Shown in pieces: positions 33,751 through 39,389 of a stretch of 39,389 nt of DNA (positions are counted from its first letter, which is position 1; each line of letters begins with the position of its first letter). This DNA comes from Flavobacteriaceae bacterium (GTDB lineage: Bacteria; Bacteroidota; Bacteroidia; Flavobacteriales; Flavobacteriaceae), in the NCBI GenBank assembly GCA_024638225.1, contig JAHEKR010000009.1:1-39389 (forward strand), in the 5' to 3' direction. Both the position numbers and the translations under genes were made by a program. The notes under the pieces are model-generated. The model was given only the letters and a program-made list of their open reading frames with translations, was not told the DNA's origin and did not search any database.

Positions 33751-35043
33751 ATGGTCTTGATTTATACGCCTGTTTCCAAGCCTAGAATCAGGTATATTTT
33801 CGTGCATTTTTTTCGTGAACGAATGAAGACTCAAGTTTCGTTCACTTCTGAACTTAGTGTTTTCATTGCCCATAGCGGTCCTAAGATGTCCTATGGTGAT
33901 GCACCATTGGGAAATGAATTTTTTGTAGCTGCCCACGGGCTTTTGCATGAGCAGGGAGTTGGCGATCAAGAAATCGAGGTCATTGATTGGGATGGCTTGC
34001 CGGTTTTTTTTACCACAACTTCCCAAAGCATGCTTCCCTTTGATTTTTTTTCGGCCGCTTTTTATTTGTTGTCTAGGTATGAAGAATACCTACCATTTGT
34101 TCCCGATAGATTGGGGCGATTTACATCAACAAGTGCCTTAGCATCCACCCATGATTTTTTACACCTTCCTCTTGTCGACCTTTGGTTTGAGCGCTTTGTT
34201 ACTATTTGGATTGATTTTTTCGACTTACCAAAGCCAACACCAGCTTCGCATTCATTGTCTTTGGTTGTAGAGGTACCCGAATTGTATGCCTATAAGTTCA
34301 AACCCTTGTTACGTTCGTTTTTTGAAGGAGCAATGGATTTTTTCCAATTAAAATTGGCTCAGGTTTTTGACCGTTTGATGGTACTTCTAGGCATTCGTGA
34401 GGATCCACTTGCGGACTTACTCAATTGGGTTGAGCAACTGCATCTGGATAAAATAAACACTCGTTTTTTTGTTTTGTACACCTGGTTAGGTGTACACGAT
34501 CGAAATTTAAGTGTGTTCAATAAAGTACATCAACAAGAGGTTAAAAGTATTTCCGATTATGTACCCACGGGTCCTTTGGCTTCTTACGCATCGCTTAGTC
34601 AACCGAATTCGCTAAGTGGTGAGATCAATCGGTTTGCTTCGCTACTGCACAGGCCTGTTACGGCCATTCGGCAGCACAAACTGGTCTTGCGCTTTCCGTA
34701 CACCTACCGCAACTACACTTCACTGGGGGTAAAAAATGACTTTTCCATGCAATATTCCGATTGCTCAGGATTTAGAGCAAGTACAGCTTTTCCATTTCGT
34801 TTTTATGATATCGGAGACGAACAACAAACCCCCTTACTTATTCACCCCATATGTTTGAGTGAAGATCACATTCGCCAACAGCGCTATTCACGAAAGATGC
34901 GGCAATTATTCTTGGCGTATCAGACTCAATTAAAAGAAATGAACGCTCCTTTTGTTGTTGCTTTGAGCAACAGTAGCTTCAATTCTCGTTCGTACAATCA
35001 GTCATTTTTAGTTACGCTCAAAAAACTCCTCGGATATGAATAA
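33751..35043 (+). CDS. Polysaccharide deacetylase-like protein with N-terminal DUF7033 domain
   Basis: 430 aa. The N-terminal half (MVLIYTPVSKPRIRYIFVH, FIAHSGPKMSYGDAPLGNEFF, PFDFFSAAFYLLSRYEEYLP, GRFTSTSAL) matches the flavobacterial DUF7033 type that precedes a polysaccharide deacetylase-like domain. The C-terminal half keeps the shape (LPLVDLW, KINTRFFVLYTWLG, FRASTAFPFRFYDI). From memory, relatives have Asp residues where this one reads LVVEVPELYAYKFK, and HPSYAS where it reads PLASYAS. The usual metal ligands therefore seem to be missing. It may be a non-catalytic relative. It overlaps the next gene by 8 bases. Confidence 0.7.
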   Translation: MVLIYTPVSKPRIRYIFVHFFRERMKTQVSFTSELSVFIAHSGPKMSYGDAPLGNEFFVAAHGLLHEQGVGDQEIEVIDWDGLPVFFTTTSQSMLPFDFFSAAFYLLSRYEEYLPFVPDRLGRFTSTSALASTHDFLHLPLVDLWFERFVTIWIDFFDLPKPTPASHSLSLVVEVPELYAYKFKPLLRSFFEGAMDFFQLKLAQVFDRLMVLLGIREDPLADLLNWVEQLHLDKINTRFFVLYTWLGVHDRNLSVFNKVHQQEVKSISDYVPTGPLASYASLSQPNSLSGEINRFASLLHRPVTAIRQHKLVLRFPYTYRNYTSLGVKNDFSMQYSDCSGFRASTAFPFRFYDIGDEQQTPLLIHPICLSEDHIRQQRYSRKMRQLFLAYQTQLKEMNAPFVVALSNSSFNSRSYNQSFLVTLKKLLGYE

Positions 35044-35725
35044 ATCGCCCATTAAAGCACTTTATTTCGATTTGGACCACACACTATGGGATTTTGAGAA
35101 AAATTCAGCACTTGCCTTTAAAACACTTTTTAAGCAGTATGAAATTGGATTGGATTTGGATGCGTTTCTCATGGTGTACGTGCCCAACAATACAGCTTAT
35201 TGGCGTTTGTATCGTGAAGGGAAAATTGATAAGGAAAAATTGCGGTATGAACGCCTAAAAACCGTTTTTGATCGCTTGCATTATCAGACTTCTGATGCCT
35301 TGATTTATGATATGGCAGATGCATACATTCAAACACTGCCCGAGTACAACAGCTTGTTCCCAGACGCCATTTCTATCCTAGACGTACTCAAACCACACTA
35401 CGCCTTGCATATGATAACCAATGGATTTAAAGATGTACAACACTTTAAGATGAAAAATTCAGGTTTATTGCCTTATTTTGAAACGGTTACCGATTCGTCT
35501 TCTGTGGGTAAGAAAAAGCCCGATCCTGAAATTTTTAATCACGCGCTCAAAGTGGGTGGTGTCAGTCCTGAGCAAGCTGTTATGATAGGGGATAGCCTAG
35601 AGGCTGACATAGAGGGTGCCTTAAAGGTTGGTATGCATGCGGTGCATTTTATGCCTCTTGAAAAAAAGAAGCCTAAACATTACAAAGAGATCGATCACCT
35701 TAGCGAGCTATCGTTTCTACTTTAG
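35036..35725 (+). CDS. yjjG: YjjG family HAD hydrolase (noncanonical pyrimidine nucleotidase)
   Basis: 229 aa. The HAD motifs are present: motif I FDLDHTLWDFEKNS near residue 10, motif II MITNGFKDVQHFK, a conserved Lys in KKKPDPEIFNHALK, and motif IV MIGDSLEADIEGA. Relatives remove phosphate from nucleoside monophosphates, including non-standard pyrimidines, and help keep nucleotide pools clean. The start overlaps the upstream gene by 8 bases, and the stop overlaps convergent rlmB by 4 bases. Confidence 0.87.
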   Translation: MNKSPIKALYFDLDHTLWDFEKNSALAFKTLFKQYEIGLDLDAFLMVYVPNNTAYWRLYREGKIDKEKLRYERLKTVFDRLHYQTSDALIYDMADAYIQTLPEYNSLFPDAISILDVLKPHYALHMITNGFKDVQHFKMKNSGLLPYFETVTDSSSVGKKKPDPEIFNHALKVGGVSPEQAVMIGDSLEADIEGALKVGMHAVHFMPLEKKKPKHYKEIDHLSELSFLL

Positions 35726-36438
35726 CTATTTTGGCGTTGGTATTCGTACATTATCAATGAAGCGGCCACAGAAACATTGTAGGAGTCTAGCACCTCATTG
35801 ATCGGTATTTTGACCAACTCATCACAAAATTTGAGTACTCCCTTACTGATGCCTTTATTTTCGTTACCCATAACAATTCCAAGTGAACGTTTTAGCTTCG
35901 TTTCGCCAATATACAACTTGGCCTTTTCAGTACAGCCCATGATTTCTATTTCATTAGCTTTTAACATAAATAAAGCATCTTTTATATGGCTCACACGTAC
36001 AATGGGAATATGAAAAGCACCTCCTGCCGAAGCTTGTATTGCTACATCATTAAGTGGTGCACTTCCTGTCTGTCCAATAATAATAGCACTGGCTCCAAGC
36101 CCAACCGCCGACCGAATAATGGCACCGAAATTTCGCACATCGGTTATGCCGTCGAGTAACATAAAGAGTTGTTGTTTTTCTGGGTCAAGGATACTTTCTA
36201 ACTCAGTAAATTGAATTTGGCCAATAAGTGCCACAAAACCTTGGTGGTTTTCTTTGGTGTGTTTAAAGAGTTTCTGTGGAGGAACAAATGAAAAGGAAAC
36301 GCCGGCGCGCATGACTTCGTCCTTTAACTTTAGCGCAGCTGGATTTTTTAGCCCGTCTTCAATAAGAACTTTTTGAATTCGTGAAGGGTCTTGAATGGCT
36401 TCACGAACTGCGTTGATGCCGAGTGCTATTACGCTCAT
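35722..36438 (-). CDS. rlmB: 23S rRNA (guanosine-2'-O-)-methyltransferase RlmB (SpoU family)
   Basis: 238 aa. An N-terminal L30e-like substrate domain (ALGINAVREAI, QKVLIED, VSFSFVPPQKL) precedes the SPOUT knot. That part has LLDGITDVRNFGAIIRSA (motif 1), LGIVMGNENKGIS (motif 2) and ISEVLDSYNVSVAASLIMYE-like residues at the end (motif 3, NVSVAAS). The enzyme methylates a guanosine ribose of 23S rRNA (G2251 in E. coli). A TAGTTTTG promoter box lies upstream. Confidence 0.92.
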   Translation of the reverse strand: MSVIALGINAVREAIQDPSRIQKVLIEDGLKNPAALKLKDEVMRAGVSFSFVPPQKLFKHTKENHQGFVALIGQIQFTELESILDPEKQQLFMLLDGITDVRNFGAIIRSAVGLGASAIIIGQTGSAPLNDVAIQASAGGAFHIPIVRVSHIKDALFMLKANEIEIMGCTEKAKLYIGETKLKRSLGIVMGNENKGISKGVLKFCDELVKIPINEVLDSYNVSVAASLIMYEYQRQNS

Positions 36439-36455
36439 AAATTATGGACAGTTAG

Positions 36456-36463
36456 CAAAACTA
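36456..36463 (-). promoter_or_regulatory. Promoter -7 box for rlmB
   Basis: The minus strand reads TAGTTTTG (TAnnTTTG), 17 bases before the rlmB ATG, inside the 46-base gap to the protease gene. A -33 TTTG was found only at shorter than normal spacing. Confidence 0.5.
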
Positions 36464-36484
36464 ATCTTAACAAATCAAATAGCT

Positions 36485-38377
36485 TTATTTTATCAGAATT
36501 TTTTCAATTTTATTCATTTCATGGCTTAAAATAAAATAAAACCCTTTTATAAGATGACTTAAATCAATAGCTCCTTCATGAATTTTCCCTTCCCATACAA
36601 CTTGGCCAGCTATATTTCTCACTTGAATTAAATCGCCCGAACTCACTCCAGAAATATATAAAGTTCCCGTTTTAACAGGATTTGGATAAACCATAAAGTT
36701 ATCCATTTCAACTTTATTTAGGTTTAGAGAAAAATCTATATTATCTCCTGAAATTATGAGTGAATATTTTTGATATTTTGGTTGTTCAAGTGGTGGTTGA
36801 TTTGGATTCTGAAGATCTCCTTTATGTTCAATTATGACCTTATAAATTCCCTTTTCCGGAAAATTTATATCAATCCTTTCTAAATTATCAACATCATTAA
36901 CTGATTTTATTGCTGAAAAATCAGTACTATTCATTTGTAATTTCCAAGGATAAAAAACTTCATTGTCTTTTTCAATTCTTATATCAAGATCGTTAATTAT
37001 TGCTGGAATATTCGGATCGCTACCACTTGAGTATGCAATGCCCCCTGGATCTGTCCAGGACAAGGAAGCACTTAATTTTTCTGTATTTCCATCAATTGTT
37101 ATGTATTTTTCATAAACACTTCCATTGATTATTTTTTTTTCTAAAATAAACGCTTCACTTTCATTTAATGAAGCATTGATAATTTCAACTGAGGCTTTTG
37201 AATCAAGCAATCCCCAACCATAAACTGGATCAGGTCCTGGCCATGTATTGTCATCGATTGCAGTATGACACATAATTCCTTTTATGGTTGATGCCAATGG
37301 TAAATAATTTAGTGTATTTACAAAATGTTGATGCACCAGAACAAGTGATCCGCATACATTAGGCGATGCCATAGATGTTCCAGTATATGTATCATAACTA
37401 TTATTGGTGATACTGGAATAAACCTGAGTACCGTCTCCAGTTATGTCAGGTTTGACTCTTAAATCGTTTGTTGGTCCTTGACTACTACTGGAGTTAATTG
37501 AAAATGATATAAGTTCTTGTGAAATCGGTGCATATTGTGTTTGAGCATTTGCAACAACCACATTATTTTTACTCGTTTTTCGTTCTGTCAATTTATCAAA
37601 ATTTGGTAACATTCCACCTTCATATTGTTTTAACCCCTCATTTCCTGCACTTGTAACGATTAGTAGGTTTTCATTTTGAAAAGCAATATTATCCCAATAC
37701 GATGCTGTAGCAGTATATGCCCCAATTTCATCACTTGTTAGCTGTTGTGTGTTATCAGTAAATATAGGAATGCCATACGAATGATTTGAAAAGTATATTG
37801 GATTTTCTGAATCATTAGCAGCATTAATGAGTTCAGTGGCATGTTCGTTCCAGTCAAAGGATTTAATATTTGATTCATAAGACATTCCCTTTGCTGCAGA
37901 ATTTTTACCTAGGCCGGCTATTGTTCCTGATACATGGGTAGCGTGATTATCTTTATCCTTAAATGGTTCCACTTCAACTTTAATATTTCCATTATCAGGC
38001 ACGAATTCATCGTGCTCCTTTTCTAATACACCACTATCCCAAACTCCCACAGTGTAACCAGCTCCAGTTAAATTTAACCCAAGCTCTCCCCCTGGATACA
38101 AACGATTGGTTTTTGTTGAAATTGCTGAATGTATATTTGATGTTGAAACATAAACTGGGGCGCCATTTTTAATTTTAAATAACTCGTATGTTATACCTTC
38201 AGAAATGAAACGTCTTTTCAAGTTCGGGTTATCATCAATGTATTTCTTAATATTTTCTCTATCCTTTTTTTCAATTTCTAATAACTTATCTAATAAACTC
38301 TGATTTCCTCTTGAAATTTGCTGAGAAAAACTGAGCAATGAGATAAATAATAAAAACAACACAATTGTTTTTTTCAT
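36485..38377 (-). CDS. S8 family (subtilisin-like) serine protease with T9SS C-terminal sorting domain
   Basis: 630 aa with a signal peptide ending SLLSFSQQ. The catalytic triad is D114 in VGVWDSGV, H148 in NHATHVSGTIAG and S335 in GTSMASPN; the oxyanion Asn is in TSAGNEG. A beta domain follows (about 420-550). The last 75 or so residues, from NFMVYPNPVKTGTLYI to KIEKILIK, are a type A T9SS sorting domain, so the protein should be exported through PorV/PorU-type machinery to the surface or medium. Codons are noticeably more AT-rich than in the genes to the left. A terminator hairpin separates it from the lipoprotein gene. Confidence 0.9.
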   Translation of the reverse strand: MKKTIVLFLLFISLLSFSQQISRGNQSLLDKLLEIEKKDRENIKKYIDDNPNLKRRFISEGITYELFKIKNGAPVYVSTSNIHSAISTKTNRLYPGGELGLNLTGAGYTVGVWDSGVLEKEHDEFVPDNGNIKVEVEPFKDKDNHATHVSGTIAGLGKNSAAKGMSYESNIKSFDWNEHATELINAANDSENPIYFSNHSYGIPIFTDNTQQLTSDEIGAYTATASYWDNIAFQNENLLIVTSAGNEGLKQYEGGMLPNFDKLTERKTSKNNVVVANAQTQYAPISQELISFSINSSSSQGPTNDLRVKPDITGDGTQVYSSITNNSYDTYTGTSMASPNVCGSLVLVHQHFVNTLNYLPLASTIKGIMCHTAIDDNTWPGPDPVYGWGLLDSKASVEIINASLNESEAFILEKKIINGSVYEKYITIDGNTEKLSASLSWTDPGGIAYSSGSDPNIPAIINDLDIRIEKDNEVFYPWKLQMNSTDFSAIKSVNDVDNLERIDINFPEKGIYKVIIEHKGDLQNPNQPPLEQPKYQKYSLIISGDNIDFSLNLNKVEMDNFMVYPNPVKTGTLYISGVSSGDLIQVRNIAGQVVWEGKIHEGAIDLSHLIKGFYFILSHEMNKIEKILIK

Positions 38378-38394
38378 AAAAAACTAATTATTTT

Positions 38395-38428
38395 AAAAAA
38401 AAAGCCGCTTAATATTAATTAAACGGCT
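38395..38428 (-). terminator. Strong intrinsic terminator between lipoprotein and protease genes
   Basis: On the minus strand AGCCGTTTAAT (38428-38418) pairs with ATTAAGCGGCT (38413-38403) around a 4-base loop, with one G-U pair, followed by an unbroken T run (38402-38395). It lies after the lipoprotein stop at 38451. Only 17 bases separate the T run from the protease ATG, so it may act as a partial terminator inside the operon. Confidence 0.85.
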
Positions 38429-38450
38429 ATACTATGTAATGCAGACTTTT

Positions 38451-39203
38451 TTAATTTATATCAAAATAAGCAACCGCTGATGGACCTGTTACCGCTGTAG
38501 CAGGGACTACTTCGGTGCCATTAACAGAGACTGTAAAACCTCCACCAACAATCCCATCACCCCATGAATCATAAACTACAATTGCATAATTTCCTGTACC
38601 AAGACAGTGTTTTGTAGAAACTGTTGTTTCTTTTTTGCCAGCAAATGAACCACTGTCATATACAAGATCACCACTTGGGTTTGTGGTTACGTCAAAAACC
38701 CTATATGATGTTTCTTCAGGATAATCATCTGTTGTTATAGATACCGTGACGTCATTTAGTGTACACTTTTTAACAAAATTAATAGTAGTTTCTTCTCTTT
38801 CTTCATTTAGAATAGCACCTCCTGTTAGAGTAGAAGAATCTATGCTTAACTCCAATGTTTTTGTGTCTCCAAAATCGAGAAGATCATATGAGAAACTTAA
38901 TACAGATGAGCCGCTTAATTCCCCAGCAGGTATAGTCACAGACGGCACCATATCAAATAAAGTTAAATCTGGTGCTGAATCAACACTTAAATTTACTACT
39001 AAATCTGAAGCTGGAGGTGTCAAAGATGATACGACAACATCAAAGGTTGTACCATTTTCTACTTCAACTGATGAACTAGACTCGTCAAAGGAAACAGCAA
39101 TTGGTTTATCTACACCTAGAAAGGCATCTTCGTTATCACAACCAACAAGAATTAACAAAAATATAAATACTGTTGGTATAAAATTTAATTTTCTATAAAA
39201 CAT
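38451..39203 (-). CDS. Surface lipoprotein next to SusD, Calx-beta-like domain and WGDG motif
   Basis: 250 aa. The lipoprotein signal ends LILVGC with C22, followed by DNED, a start common in Bacteroidota surface lipoproteins. Residues about 34-145 look like a Calx-beta-type or Ig-like domain (AVSFDESSSSVEVENGTTFDV, VTIPAGELSGSSVLSFSYD). The C-terminal 100 residues have NYAIVVYDSWGDGIVGGGF and SVNGTEV, a pattern I know from other flavobacterial secreted proteins. The ligand is unknown. It follows a SusD-like gene by 11 bases and so is probably the SusE-like binding partner of that transporter. Confidence 0.7.
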   Translation of the reverse strand: MFYRKLNFIPTVFIFLLILVGCDNEDAFLGVDKPIAVSFDESSSSVEVENGTTFDVVVSSLTPPASDLVVNLSVDSAPDLTLFDMVPSVTIPAGELSGSSVLSFSYDLLDFGDTKTLELSIDSSTLTGGAILNEEREETTINFVKKCTLNDVTVSITTDDYPEETSYRVFDVTTNPSGDLVYDSGSFAGKKETTVSTKHCLGTGNYAIVVYDSWGDGIVGGGFTVSVNGTEVVPATAVTGPSAVAYFDIN

Positions 39204-39214
39204 AATTTTGGATA

Positions 39215-39389
39215 TTATATTGGGTTTTGGTCGATTTCATTAATCTCAATGTTATTGTCAAGTTCTCTCTCAGGGATCTGGAACAAATTTCTGTTGTCAT
39301 TTATTGGAAAATTGAATTTTCCAAATGCAGAATGATTAGACCCAGTATAATCCCTTTCAAGATCAACACTATTTCTTTTCATTTCTAGC
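39215..39389 (-). CDS. susD: SusD/RagB-like outer membrane lipoprotein, C-terminus only (partial)
   Basis: The gene runs in from the right edge; the last 57 sense codons are visible. The peptide ends with FGKFNFPINDNRNLFQIPER followed by ELDNN, the conserved C-terminus of SusD family proteins, which bind nutrients over a SusC TonB-dependent channel. It lies just before the lipoprotein and protease genes on the same strand. Its substrate cannot be told, but the neighbouring protease suggests proteins or peptides. Confidence 0.85.
   Translation of the reverse strand, partial: LEMKRNSVDLERDYTGSNHSAFGKFNFPINDNRNLFQIPERELDNNIEINEIDQNPI

Noticed and set aside
1-39389. CRISPR arrays, insertion sequences, prophage or toxin-antitoxin genes
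   Set aside because: No regularly spaced repeats, transposase or integrase motifs, or typical small paired ORFs were seen on either strand.

Overview
The window looks like a chromosomal segment of a marine-type flavobacterium (Bacteroidota, probably Flavobacteriaceae). The evidence is: (i) the gliding/type IX secretion genes gldJ, porU and porV sit together; (ii) flavobacterial families such as DUF6702, the DUF7033-type deacetylase-like protein, a PafA-type phosphatase and SusD occur; (iii) a secreted protease carries a T9SS C-terminal sorting domain; (iv) many genes are preceded by the Bacteroidota -7 promoter element TAnnTTTG. Base composition is moderately AT-rich over most of the window and becomes clearly more AT-rich after about 36.4 kb.

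Layout. 1-1.7 kb: start of gpmI, an M15 peptidase and two divergently facing GNAT acetyltransferases. 1.7-5.5 kb: an exported carboxypeptidase-regulatory-like protein, a DUF6702 protein, an M1 metallopeptidase and tatA. 5.5-8.6 kb: an O-methyltransferase and flavin reductase pair on minus; tRNA-Val(GAC), yjbQ and an exported M20 amidohydrolase on plus. 8.6-16.4 kb: murF and gldJ on minus with a small DUF2905-like gene broken by a stop codon; porU and porV on plus. 16.5-21.4 kb: PDH E1-alpha and E2 (two lipoyl domains), an SDR, a SprT-like protein and a DUF389 membrane protein. 21.4-25.7 kb: an Mla-type ABC permease/ATPase pair, a PafA-like phosphatase and a KAS III enzyme. 25.8-31.2 kb: gcvP, a UbiA-like membrane protein, purE and purK. 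31.3-36.4 kb: adk-obg-TPR-like protein-DUF7033 protein-YjjG-like HAD chain, then rlmB. 36.4-39.4 kb: an AT-rich accessory locus on minus with the end of a SusD-like gene, a surface lipoprotein and an S8 protease with a T9SS sorting domain.

How the genes work together. GldJ, PorU and PorV are parts of the motility/T9SS apparatus; PorU and PorV process and deliver proteins with C-terminal sorting domains, and the S8 protease at the right end has such a domain. SusD plus lipoprotein plus exported protease suggests capture and digestion of proteins or peptides at the cell surface. Most of the rest is housekeeping: pyruvate dehydrogenase, glycine cleavage, purine synthesis, peptidoglycan synthesis, adenylate kinase, ribosome assembly GTPase and rRNA methylation. 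Gene packing is very tight: all six convergent gene pairs overlap or are separated by at most one base.

I saw no insertion sequence, prophage, CRISPR array or clearly novel multi-gene defence-like system. The most unusual items are the broken DUF2905-like gene, the terminator inside the SusD-lipoprotein-protease operon, the tRNA abutting yjbQ, the uniformly overlapping convergent junctions, and a deacetylase-like protein whose catalytic positions look degenerate. No stretch longer than 300 bases lacks a gene.
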